Part shown: one piece after another, positions 11,379-23,347 of the stretch
How positions within the stretch are numbered: position 1 is the first letter of the stretch
Layout: every line of letters starts with the position of its first letter
DNA from: Eretmocerus hayati
Taxonomy: Eukaryota; Arthropoda; Insecta; Hymenoptera; Aphelinidae
Reading direction: 5' to 3'
Length of the DNA stretch: 64,000 bases
Assembly (NCBI GenBank): GCA_029851415.1
Contig: CM056744.1
Coordinates: 102,891,338-102,955,337 of the forward strand
Notes under the pieces: generated by a model
What the model saw: only the letters and a program-made list of their open reading frames with translations
Told to the model about the DNA's origin: nothing
The model's database searches: none
Program-made: the position numbers and the translations under genes

Positions 11379-14300
11379 AACACATTTTTTTTAGTATTTG
11401 GTCGCATTCGACCAAATCGATTCGGGAAAGAGTCTACGATTAGTTGTAGAGTGATGGGAATATTTCTGAAATGAGTTTTATCCTTGTGAATTCCGTTCCT
11501 CCATGTGACCTCTTTGCTTGACATCTTTGGTCAGCTTTAGTTTTGAGATACGCAGCTCTAGATATACTTCTTTTTTGTATACGAATATGGCAAAATCAGC
11601 TCTAATGAGCCAGAGAAAATCATCCGGGGTTGAAATAGCTTTTTGACCCAAAATACTTTTTGGGAAAATTTTGGCCCCAAAAAGTACTCATTTTCGCCGG
11701 GATTACTCATATACGTCCAATATATACCACGTGTAAGTTAAAATACGTCGATTCACACTTTATTTGCCATAATGTATGTATGCTCGATTATGTGCATTCA
11801 AATGCTTGGAAAAGGGGGAAGGGGGCGAAGAGTTCAAGCCCCCAAGGCTTTTACCGGGGCGTGGAAGCTGTACACGATTATGTCACGTTTATAATGTATA
11901 TCTGCTGGCAATATGCCATCTGGTGAATACAGTTCGCTCACGGGCATCAATTCGATTTTTCCAACATTCTATTCTATGTATCTTCTCCATATTATACCCT
12001 CAGGATGATAATATCTACCGCGTGATCTCCTTATTCTGCATTGTTTCACTCACTTTTATTCCGGCTCTTCTTTTCCGATTACGATCTTTGCTCTCTCTCT
12101 CTCTCTTGTAGCCAGGAGTATCTCAGTGTAAATGTACATCTGACGCACGTGCGAAAATTATTACAGTTGTATAGTAAAATGTGATGTTACGCGTTCTTCT
12201 TCTTATCTTTTTTTTTGAAATGAGAAATTTTGGACCTCGCGTGCGTTGAGGTTAAATTTTAATTTTCGTGACCTCGGAATCAAGCGCATCGCTCGCATTT
12301 TATTCTACGTTATATTTATGTAAATTCTGGACTTTTTAGTTTTGGAATATGTATTTTAGTAGGTCATTAAAAGCACGAATGGGCTATATTGAATCTTGTA
12401 CGACATTCAATTTATCGTGGTACGTAATTTTTTTCGAATTGGTAAGATAAAATGTCTCTGGAGTAAGAAGGTAGAGTGAATGCAAGCAGAAAAGCGTATT
12501 ACGGTATGCCCTCATCAGTCAAAACCGTTGACGGGTGAGAGTCAATTATTAGATCTCTACCTCTCGATACTTTTTTTTAATCCTTGCCTTCAGGCACTAT
12601 CCACTCTCTTTTTCTTTCTCTGCTTTGCAAATTTACCGCGACGAAAGCGTATGGCTTTGGAGTACCCCAATTTTTTTTTTTTTTTTTTTCTTTCGAACGA
12701 TCAAGAAAATGAAGCAGAAGGTTAATTTTAGGCTGCCACCGGCGAAGAATCATTAAGAGGTTTTACATAAAAATTAGCGCTAAGGAACAACATCGTCGTG
12801 TACGTTTAAAATAAAATTAATCCGGATTAAATTTTATCGTGTATTTAGATGTCAATTGTGAATTTTTTATAAAGCTAATTTGATCGAATAATGCTTTTCA
12901 GGCTTGTAATTATGACATTTACTCAGACCTTGGATAGTGTGGGTTATGCAAATGCGAGTGAAGATATTTCGATGTACAACGATATAATTTTCTCAGTGTA
13001 ATAATAATAAAGATTGAGAGCATTTCTCAATTTATGTTCATTCTCATTCAAGAAAATTGTCACTCTTTCGCGAGGAACCAATGTAGATAAGTATCTCCGT
13101 GAGACTTGAAAATTATTACAAATGTCCGATAAACATACTCTCACTTTCACGAATCCTGCACACGCAGCCTACAAGCTTGTACGAATAATTTTTTTTTTTA
13201 TCTGAAGATCTTCACCACAATCTTTTCGAAAGCTTCTTCACGATGATGATGATGATAGTCCCCCTTTTACGAATAACCGCATAAAGAACGAAATTTTGCA
13301 ATCAACCGATTTGTACCCACTAAAATATCTGAAAAAAAAAACACTCATATCTCAAAGACAACCAGAAAAAAAAATTCTTCTGATAAGTTTTCACCGCAAG
13401 AACATATTTGTTCTCTACAACATCCCATATAGATAAGTGAAATCATATAATTGAGCCATAATTTGAGTTTCGAAAGTTCGTCTTATGGGATATAAACACA
13501 CCTCTAATCACCATCAAAACGATTCCTTGCTTTTACCACAGAGAGAGAAAGAGAGAGATAGATATAGAGTTGGTAAATATACAAAACTAAAGATATATAC
13601 GAAAGATTCTGTTGACAGCCAAAATGAGTTTAGCCAAACTCTCGCAACTCATATATTCCTCGTTTGTATATATTTGCCGCGTAACTCGTACTTTACACTC
13701 GCAGTAATTAGCTCTTTATCGATGTATAACTCAAAGCCAGAGTTTATACTTTGAGTACTAGTCGGGCTTAATCTGCGTATTTTTTGTTTTGAAAAAGCTT
13801 ATAATCGTAGTGTAGAACGAGAAGGAGCAAGAGTGAGATAGAGATAGAGAAGGTATAACGGCTTGTGAGTTCGAGTATAAACAATAAATTTCCTCGGCGT
13901 AACTTTTTACAGCTTCGTGTGTTCAGATCGGACATTTAGTACAAGCAGTTGCTGTATGTGTAGAGCTACAAGTATGTATGCGTGTTTATGTGTGTGTGAG
14001 TTGTAGGGTGAGTTTCATGGGAGGCGAGTTCTGTGAGTATCTCAATGAAATACGCGTTTCTTTAAACGTGGATATTAACGTATGTACTAGTAAATGAGCT
14101 GAGATATTTGTTTTTCCTTTTTCTGATTCTTCAATTTCAGAGACTTGCCGCTTTTGTAGATACTCGTAACTTGTAATTTTACATTCATGTTCTTGCAAAG
14201 CCCAATGAACGGCTCGTCGATCCGCGGGTAAGATGCATATATGGGGGATCTCGCTGAAAGGAGAAGTTTTTTATAGTGGTCAAAAATAGTCGAGTGTGTG

Positions 14301-17300
14301 TGATCTGGGTTTGAAAATGATGTAGGGTCTAAGCTCTGAATGAAGTTTTGTCGATCAAATTTTTTTCAGGCACCTAGAATAAGTCGACAAACTTTTGTAT
14401 CTTAGACTGATCTATAGGAAGATAAGGCATCATAATATCAAAAAATCGTTACCCATCCGTACTGTAGAGTCAATTTGATTGAATAGGAGTAGAAACAGTT
14501 AAAAAAAAAAGAGGAACAGACAAATTGGAATTGAAAGGGCAGATTACATTGAGAGAAATTTTGATTATTCGACGATAAAAAGTACGGAATGCCTGAAAGA
14601 TGATGGAGATCGTAAGATATTGGCGAAGTAAAAGACTAAAATTTTTTATTGCTAACATGCAAATAAGCCATGAAATTTTGCGAAAGCTCGAACTTTGGAC
14701 GGCAGAAAATCTTACTTTTGGTGAAAACACCCATGTACCGACAATTTAAATCGATGAATTTCCTACGATCGGACATGACCTCTCTGTCTCAATATTTCCC
14801 AAACGATAAGGATTTCAATAAAAGTCAGATTCATGCGGGATGTTATGTGGGAGGTTACGGTCTATTTGCCATTTGCGGAAGGAATGCCCCATGTGGGACA
14901 CACTAGTGTGTTATCTGTAGAAATTCTGAAACCCGAGAGGGACGTCTTCCGTTCTCGTGCAATTCCCTATTTCCGTATACTGAAATATACAGTAGTAGAC
15001 CAGTCTCTCTTATATCCATCTATTTCGATTTCACATGGATCGAATTTGTTTGCCCCTCCAATTCGTACTCTATTCCCAACGGGATGTGCATGCATGAACC
15101 TTATCGAGCGGATGGCATTGATTGCCATTCATACTTTATTGAGAATGTGTGCTTAGACTGAGTAGTTCAAAAATTCTCGGCTATCGGTCTGTTACTTCAA
15201 TTTGAGTGTATTTCTCTTGTTGAGGCTTTTGGAAAATTTACGTGGTCGAAGCTGTTGATGAGGATGGGTGATGGCTTTTTTGTTTGTTTTGTGGATGATC
15301 CTTTTTTTTTTTTTTTCATTAAATATTGGCCAAGTTTTTTTTTAGTGGATGACTATTATTGCTACATAAGCTATGGATACACGCGGAAAATGAGAATCTG
15401 TATGGTCGTTTCAATTTTGATCTCAGAGTTCTAGTTTTTGCTATAGTTTTACAGAGTTTGATTCTATTGATGATTCTGGGGCTCACGACTCGATCAAATC
15501 TTTCAATATTGAACCGATTTCGGACCATTTTTCGTAAAATAATGAGAATTATTGAGGAGATTACATTCTTGGGACATATTGGATGTATGGAAATTGAACC
15601 AAGTGGAGAATTTCATCCTGATCACTGTGTCACTCGGTCTTTTACATGTCATAGAAAAATTTGAAATAAATTCGGACTTTCAATTCGAAATTCTTTTCGG
15701 TATTACACTTAAAAATCAAATGGATACGTTTGAATTCAATGAGCCCGCTTACAAACATTCGAGCACAAATTCGAATTGTTTTTTTTTCACTCTGGGAATG
15801 AAAATTTGAAGGGTTAAAATTCAGTTGATATATCAAAAGAGCTATATATATGGATTGAACGAGTCAGAGATGAAATATCATTCACGTTTCAAGTATACAT
15901 TCTGCTAACCTCTGTATAGACATGAATTTTCACAACTTTTCCGGGAAACAGTAATTAAATTACAAACTCATCCCATGCTTCCTGATATAAATTTCTCAAA
16001 CAGCCTCATCCGAGTTTCAACAGTTTTATTGTGTGAAAAAATAATACGAACAATTAACCAACATAATGAAATAAACCATCAGTTTTTCACATCAAAGAGT
16101 CAGAAACAATCGATTTGTTAAAAGTTGATCATCCGAACGAAAGCAATTTTTCGGATTCAAATTCAAAGCTGATTCGTTGATTCACGCTCGCTGGTTTCGA
16201 AAACAGGAGAGGCATATCCGAGTACTATCAAATCTGATGATCTGATGCATCAGTCGCTCTCAATGATTCGAGCACACGACGCGTTCATCAGCGTTAAAAC
16301 TCGCGTCGGTCGTCGCGAAAATTCGCGTCACGAGTCGCGTTAATTCTCGTTAAAGCGCGAAACGCGAAAATCCACGCACACGTTTTACGTTCGATCGATC
16401 GACCTCATCTCGAACGTGTACTGCATACAAAGTTTCTACATTCCTGTGTACATACTTTGTAGTGCGTGAGGCTATTTCCAACCATTATTCGAGCTCGTTT
16501 TATCAAATTCTTAAAATTGGACCATTCAAAGACACTCAGCTTTGGTGAATTCTTGAAATTTTATCTTTTTCATTACGAGTATAGCAAACTGAAGTCCACA
16601 CTATTGTTTCCAAATGTAGTTTAGACGTTCCAGATAGTCGTCGAAGTTTCACTTCAAGACTTTTATGAAATTTTCTGAAGCTAAGAATGCGAAAGTCGCA
16701 GAGTAGAAAGCGCCCTGATAACCCAAAGTCAATTTCTATTCAAAATATATCATCTATAGATATATCTATTCAGTACTGCTCATCATACTTTTCTATATAA
16801 GAGGTGATACATGAATGGGTTACGGTATATGGAGTAGGTGCTTGTGGGTGTACTCAATCGACAAATAATACGACGCCGAGCTGAACTTGATTTTTACTTG
16901 GACTCAATGAGACCAGCGCGTGCGTCTCAACTCCGTACGCCACGCCGCGGCGCGCCGCAAGCTAATCTCTCTGATGGCAGTGTATACGGGTCGCGCCCCT
17001 CGATCAAAGCCTTTCGATTAGACTGATATGCCGTACTCTAGTTTTGAACTTGTTGCGCTTTCACACACAAAAGGGGAAGTAAGACAGATGAGTCGGTCTC
17101 GTTTCGATTGTCTCGATTTCAATGGGTTTGCGATGCTGTTTTTCGGTAGTGATGATGTCCTCTTTTACCAATTTGTAGATTAAATTGAAAATCATGAGGC
17201 TTTTTATTAAAATTTCGCATGAATACAAGTGCGGAGAAGCAAATCTGGAGAAGTTGATAAGATTGTCGTTTAATTGATAGGTGATTTTGATTATTAATTT

Positions 17301-19569
17301 TCGTAGAAGTCGGTATTTTTGTCATGTTTTTGTCCAAATTCGAGAGGGTAAAAGTTTCAATTGTGTAGAGGCAGAAGTGCAAATCGAGTACACTTGGGGC
17401 AGAAAATATTATACTTGCAGATGATTGCAATGTTTTTGAGAAAAATGATATAGAATTGCAATGTGTTTCAGATGCATGACACAAAAATAAGGATGCGTAA
17501 GTCAAGATTTTCGAAATTCTGGACGAGTACCAAATCGTTTGTTCCAAATTACTCTGCATGTTTGATAGACCTCGTGAATCTACCAAGCAAGGATGAAGAA
17601 ATGGCTCTAACCAATCAAATGCAACAATATTAATCCCTGGAAAAACTTTATATAAAATTCTATGTAGTAAATTCATAGAATTCATCCCATAAATCATAGT
17701 ATGGTTATCTTGGTGTCACAATTGACGGAAATAGGGCAATTGAATTAGTTGATTTCATGCTTCATTCTCTGATTACCAATTGATTGATTGAGGAAATTCC
17801 CAACTTCTCTTATAAAATATTTTGAACCTAATGTCAAGTATTTATGATCAATTGTACACGTCCCCGTTATGATAAGTTTTCTAAGCAAACGAGTTCGTGG
17901 AGCGAGATTCTCCATGATTCAGTGTCGAAGAAACTGAGGATTTTCTCGTTGCATTTAAAAATTAATTTCTTTTAAGAGAAGTGGAAATAAGTCTGCACGA
18001 GAAACAATTATCAACGCGAATGAGGAAGACTATCAACGTCAAAAAATTAAACGCTCAAGCTACTAAGCCTCATAAATTTCTATCAAAGTCAGTTCTAACC
18101 TCGCGGCAAGAGTCTTTCTAACAAAAGTAATATACCCTTCACCTTTCTTCATCTCACAATTTCTAGCGAGAAAAGCCCAATTTTATCTCAAAGCATCTCA
18201 GGATACCTATCTCAATTTCATGCCTTACTCCAAGCCTGATGTCATCTCCTTTACTTCCCTTAAGCACCAAACAAAAGTGGAAAACAAGCTTCTCAAAGTC
18301 ATTCGGATTACGGTGGTACATCCTTAAGCAATGCAAAATCTCATTTCATTCTGTAATCCAGGAATGCACATCTCACTATGAAAATCTAGCTACTCCGTAA
18401 CACAAAACCTACTGTACCACACTCTGTACAACATAACCTAAAGATCTCAACTACAGTCTACACAGACGAATATTACACACTTGAGAGCACACAAGAAAGC
18501 ACTTGGCCATTTTCCAAAAAGCAATGAATCCAGACTAAATACTTGAGAGTGGCGGGTTACCCTTTAAGCAACCACGACTTGTCAGCGTCTTGTGCCAAGT
18601 ACACAAGCTCGACACAAGCCTGGATATTCTATAATTCTGCTAGTATCCAACTCTCACACAAGTGTGTTATTTATATATATATATTTCTATCTCTCTTCAG
18701 ACTGCTCGATTTTTTGTGAGTCGGGACGCAGAAACCAGCAAAAGGGAGATCGTTCTAGTGAAAAATTGACCCCGAGATGGAGGTTCAATAACGCACGAGT
18801 GCATCAACGATGGCTGGTGCAAGGAAGAACTCACTAGGATATGATGCGCTTGCATCTGGAAAATGTGTATGACGAGATGGCAGAGAGGAAGTTTTTTGTG
18901 AGAAGTTGGGTCGGAAGAGATTGATGGGGGCGCTGGACTTAGTCGTTTGAGTTTGAGTATGGTCTCGGAGAATCTAGTTGAGCGGGTAAATTGCATTTTG
19001 TAAAAAGCATGGAGGAGATTGTGGTGGAGATTTTGTAGTTACTGGAGGTGTGCATTTGTGCAAATAGCTTTGTATTTCATATTTAGAGAATCAAGAGTTA
19101 ATTGTTTTGAAGCAATGAATAGAATACGAGATCGAAGCTTTAAAAAAGGTTTTGGTTTTGTTTTGGTTAGTTTTTAATTTTCCGCTACAAGCTAGCGTGA
19201 TTTATTTCACAGGACTAAATGTTCTGCGGTTATGTCATTCGTACCCTCAAATGCCCTAGATACTCTGTACTCCGTTGTATTCAATCGAGAGATTCACTAA
19301 TGCGGCTAAAACGTTGATTCGAATGTGGCTTTCATTATGTAACCTCACTTGAAAAGCCAATTAATGCTGCAGACGAATTTCAATTAGCCCTCGTCAATTT
19401 GTTTTCGCTTTCCATGTACCAACCAATTTAATTAAGTCTCTTAGGCTCAGGAATACAATATGTTAAATTCTAGTTCAATTGTAACCAGCCGACCATTTGC
19501 GCTGAGTGTTATATCTACTGCGATCACTTTTGGCTTATGAGCTTTGGTGTAAATACAAAGAAATCGGAA
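11379..19569. other. Gene-free stretch of 8.2 kb
   Basis: Nothing here supports a gene. The longest frame (17119-17697 minus, 192 codons) has no recognisable motif. A GA-rich run lies at about 13541-13561, a TGTG run at about 13990, a run of 19 T at about 12671-12689, and a TA run at about 18671-18683. A CG-rich patch at 16270-16390 is unlike its surroundings and could mark a promoter, but no coding exon follows that I can defend. Confidence 0.35.
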
Positions 19570-19710
19570 CCCTGGTAGAAATGAGAGATCATTCTTTGAC
19601 TAATAACTGGCTAAGCCGTATTGCTACTAGCCATAAAACCTATAGATCTAGTCACCAGACACGTGGTGTCCAGAAAAAATATTTAAAAAATGGTCACATT
19701 TCTACCAGGG
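19570..19710. mobile_element. Small MITE with 13-bp inverted ends
   Basis: CCCTGGTAGAAAT (19570-19582) and ATTTCTACCAGGG (19698-19710) are perfect inverted ends around about 115 bp. AA precedes and follows. The interior has no coding capacity. Class not assignable from the ends alone. Confidence 0.6.
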
Positions 19711-20035
19711 AACATCAGTAATTCAATAACCTTACTAACCGCGAAATTATCTTTAGCTACAATGAATTCATTCGCACTTTAACGTCAAATCAGGTTGGAA
19801 CCTGTTTCACACGAAAATTAATAAATTTATTCTTACCTTACATTGAACGATAGAATCATGTCCTTCCGAGGCCTCTAAAACGAGGTATATCTTTTATGTC
19901 CTGATAAGAATCGCGGAGTTGCTTCGCTCGCTAACCGTTCGTTTGGCTTGTAAACATTTTGAAGTGAGTAAGTTACATGCACCTAATAGGCTTTTGCTGA
20001 CTTTGCTGTTCATAGAGAGATATTAGTGGAATCGT

Positions 20036-20275
20036 AGCACGCGCGCACACACCCCACCCACCTATTCACTCACATACACACACCCACGCGCGCACGCACG
20101 CACACGCACACGCACACGGTCTCATCAACACCCATACCCATACACCCATAAGCTATATCCACACCCACGCTCATACCCATGCTCATGCCACATCCATGCA
20201 CGCTCACATCCTTTACACATACACACACGCATGCACGCACACACGCGCGCACACACACAAGATGTACAAAGCATG
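20036..20275. repeat. CA/CG-rich microsatellite
   Basis: Degenerate (CA)n with interspersed CACG and CACACC units, imperfect through its length. The following 250 bases stay C-rich (CCACC, CACTC) and probably derive from the same expansion. The open frames read across it are repeat artefacts. Confidence 0.85.
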
Positions 20276-20591
20276 ACCCACGAGCTAACCACGCACCCGC
20301 CTACGATTACCCACCGAGTGACACATCCACCAGTCCACCTAACGACGCCTCCTCCTCCCCACGCTATCTACTTCTCCAGCAATTTACGCAATAACTAACC
20401 TAGGGACACATCCTCGCATTTACCGAACTACCTGACACCGACCCACAACCCGCTCACCCTCTCGTCCATTCCACCCACCCAATCAACAACCTACCCAAAT
20501 GTACCCACTCACGTGCGCACCTCGTGCGCACCCGCTCACCAGGCCCCCTCCATTACCCATCATACGGCAAAGATGGCAAACTATTCGAGTT

Positions 20592-20780
20592 GACAGCCTA
20601 GGGTCCCTAGAAGGGGGTCGAGACACGGTGTTTTCAGTCCGCCATGTTTTGCCCAAGTCTCGTGTTATTTACTATACCTATATAGACGGAGTCAAAATAT
20701 AGGTATAGTGAATAACACGGGCTGGGCAAAGTATGGCGGACCATTTGTCTCGACCCCCTTCTAGGGACCCTATGTCAGCC
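20592..20780. mobile_element. Hairpin MITE
   Basis: GACAGCC followed by TAGGGTCCCTAGAAGGGGGT (left) is mirrored by ACCCCCTTCTAGGGACCCTA then TGTCAGCC (right). The stem continues through GGTCCGCCAT and GGGCAAA words to a centre near 20685 (TATAGACGGAGTC). Its right boundary coincides with the left edge of the next hairpin. Confidence 0.75.
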
Positions 20781-21077
20781 CTGACTTTGGCGCCACCACC
20801 GGGTATTTTGCGAACTGTCCAACTGCCAACATTTGTCTTTCAAACGTCAGCGCGCTACTGGAACTGTATGTAAACAAAGTCGGCAAAATGTCTCATTTCA
20901 AGTATCTGACAATAGAAATAACTTTTGCTGTTCATTTCTGTCATCGGGTAGTTGAAACAAGACATTTTGCCGGCTTTGTTCATACAGTTTGAGATGCGCG
21001 CCGAAATTTAAACGTCAGTCGTTGGCAGTCGGACAGTTTGCAAAATACCCGGTGGTGGCGCCAAAGCCAGGCCTGAC
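20774..21077. mobile_element. Hairpin MITE adjoining the previous one
   Basis: GTCAGCCCTGACTTTGGCGC (20774) is mirrored, with two mismatches, by GCGCCAAAGCCAGGCCTGAC (ending 21077). The arms continue through CACCACCGGGTATTTTGC and CGGACAGTTTGC-type words. The centre includes mirrored copies of AAGTCGGCAAAATGTC. No coding capacity. The abutment with the 20592-20780 hairpin at the word TGTCAGCC suggests that one inserted at the edge of the other. Confidence 0.75.
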
Positions 21078-21292
21078 ACCCCGAATTAAAATTTTGCACA
21101 TTTACGTAGGCAACGAGATATGCGGGATTCGGACAAACCGGTGTGGCTGAGCGTTTAATCATTTTAATAATTCATTTCCTTCAATGGCAAGGAAGAGCTG
21201 TTGGACGTTTGCCTCTTTGGTTTTATATCCTGCACCATATAGTCCGTGATTTGTCATCTGACAAGTGGATGTAACGATAGATAACACTAACT

Positions 21293-21616
21293 AGGAGAGG
21301 TCATCACATCCGGATCACGAATTTGGCTGAAACTCTGGAAATAGTCTTCTTCTAGTGCCAAAAGATGAAACCCAAAATTATAGACCCTAACGCTCAAGCG
21401 TTTCCGAGCTATAACCGAAAACATTAGCATTGCCCATATGGGCCCATGTTAAAAGTCATACATATAGGTATACCTGCAATGCTAATGTCCTTGGCTGTAG
21501 CTCAGAAACGCTTGAGCGTTAGGGTCTATAATTTTGGGTTTCATCTTGTGGTAATAAAAGAAGACTATTTCTAGAGTTTCAGCCGAATCCGTGATCCGGA
21601 TGTGATGACCTCTCCT
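21293..21616. mobile_element. Conserved-centre palindrome, copy F1
   Basis: AGGAGAGGTCATCACATCCG (21293) mirrors CGGATGTGATGACCTCTCCT (ending 21616). The centre carries TTAGCATTGCCCATATGGGC and, further on, TATACCTGCAATGCTAA. The same centre recurs at 39.7, 40.9, 48.3/48.8 and 54.5 kb. The arms read GTTTCAGCC and TTCATCTT at fixed distances from the centre, while the segment between them is unique to this copy yet complementary on both sides. Confidence 0.8.
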
Positions 21617-23274
21617 GGTAAGTGTCACTCCCTCTTTTAAATTTCTGGTCAATACATCCATCTTCTCTAGTACTATTTCCATAATTTTCAATCTCAGCAG
21701 CCAGCACTATAAAAGTGCCCATCTCACTTCCGACGTTCAGAATGTGCTGCATAATTACGGTGGCTCACGCCGTGGAGAACAATAGAGTACAAGCTACACC
21801 GAATCTCATAGGCAAAATTCGAATTGAAATCAAGGTAAGAGCCCCCATAATACATAAGATCCGGAAATTGCACGGTACCTTTGTAGGTACACACATCAAC
21901 GTACCTTACCACTATCACTACGAACAACACATTTAAATAATATGCAGGTTTCGCCGGTACACGATGTACCTATGAGCGAATAGAAGATAAACGTGGTTCA
22001 TCGGAAACGTTCTATTCTAGGGGCGTGTTATGATCTAAAATGAGCAGTTTGATAATCGTCATGGTGCGCTCGAGTGATTTACACCCGGCCACTTTTCCAA
22101 GTATACAACGAGACTGAATGAACATAAGGATCCGTTACGAAGTAAGCATCGAGGCAAGCGAGTACGAAACTATGCGGTTACCCGCGGAAATCTCACATCT
22201 GAGGAAAAAAAATACAAATGCATCTTTGAGAGAGTGCAGTAAAAGATGTGCGAAAGGTTCCGCGATCGCAATGTAACGGGTTTGTCGAGATCAGCTTGGT
22301 CCACGCTTGGGATAACTTTCGCCAAAGAGAGCTGCGGCAAGGCGTAAATTCAAGCTCTGTGTTTTTGCGGTACCGTGCAATTCTCGGCGGCAGATTCAGC
22401 ACGTAGATAGTAAGGTATAAGTACGTACTACACGCAGTGATTGGGTATCATTGTAATTTGTGTGTTCGGAAAGGGACTACTCCCACATCTTGTGACGATT
22501 TAAACCAATTGATGAGAACTTTTTTTGTTGGTTTGGTGTACGTGCAGGGGGTACCTCGTGCAGGTTTGGTGAGGAGAAAGAGGTAGGAGCATGAATTGAT
22601 AACGGTTGAGGGAAATGCTGGTTCTTATAAGAAAAATAGTTGTGAGTGCGATGGTTTGCGAACGGGTCGGTCTAGCCGAGCATGAGGTCGGTGAAATGTG
22701 GGGTTTTTTATGGAATATCTTGGTTCTCCAATGGATTTATAGATACCCACATATGTAATTTGTATATAACACAATTTTTTGTCTTAGTTAAAAAAGGTCA
22801 GTGCATTGAAGTGCATTTGAGATCTGGTTCTTTAAGAATATTAGAAACAATCCTGAAATGTTATGGGCTATCATAATTAGTCTTTCTTGAATCGTTCAAT
22901 TTGAAAAAATTTGTAAGTATCTGTGAAATCTGCTGACAAGTATTCAACGAGAATTTTGTCGAAAGATGTGAATGAAAACTTAGAAAAAATCGAAAAAGAC
23001 GAAAAAAGAAAGCGAAAAAAAAAATCAATTTTCACTGCAAAATGAGACTCCCGAACACGTTGAATGATTGCTGCAGACGAGGTGATGCTCCCAGTGTCGT
23101 TCTGTTGCATGGAGTAGTAAGAGTATCCTTATGTCAGATATCGGTATGGGGTCGGATTCCACAGTTTTAGGTATTTTAAATGTGAATTACAGATGTGGGA
23201 ACTACAAAAGATCTCTGCGTGTCAGATGCAGTCAAAAACTTATTTATTGATCAAAATGCCACGGGGGGGGGGGC
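21617..23274. other. Gene-free stretch
   Basis: No gene, RNA or transposon structure that I can support. Frames are short and on both strands. Confidence 0.35.
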
Positions 23275-23347
23275 GGCTACTACGACCTCGTGGGTAAAGT
23301 CCTTGCCTTCAACGCAGGAGGCTGGGGTTCGAATCTTGGTCATCACC
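23275..23347 (+). tRNA. tRNA-like sequence, anticodon UCA, probably not functional
   Basis: The anticodon arm pairs fully: CTTGC (23302-23306), loop CTTCAAC, GCAGG (23314-23318), with T33 present and TCA as the anticodon. A perfect B box GGTTCGAATCT sits at 23327-23337. The word CAGGAGGCTGGGGTTCGAAT is close to the tRNA-like copies at 53.1, 53.6 and 63.7 kb. The A-box region is weak, the acceptor stem does not pair, and a G run at 23263-23273 lies where the 5' side should be. A tRNA-derived repeat is more likely than a working tRNA. UCA would read UGA. Confidence 0.4.

Noticed and set aside
17119..17697. 192-codon minus-strand frame
   Set aside because: No domain, no homology I recognise, no splice context; long frames can occur by chance in 64 kb.
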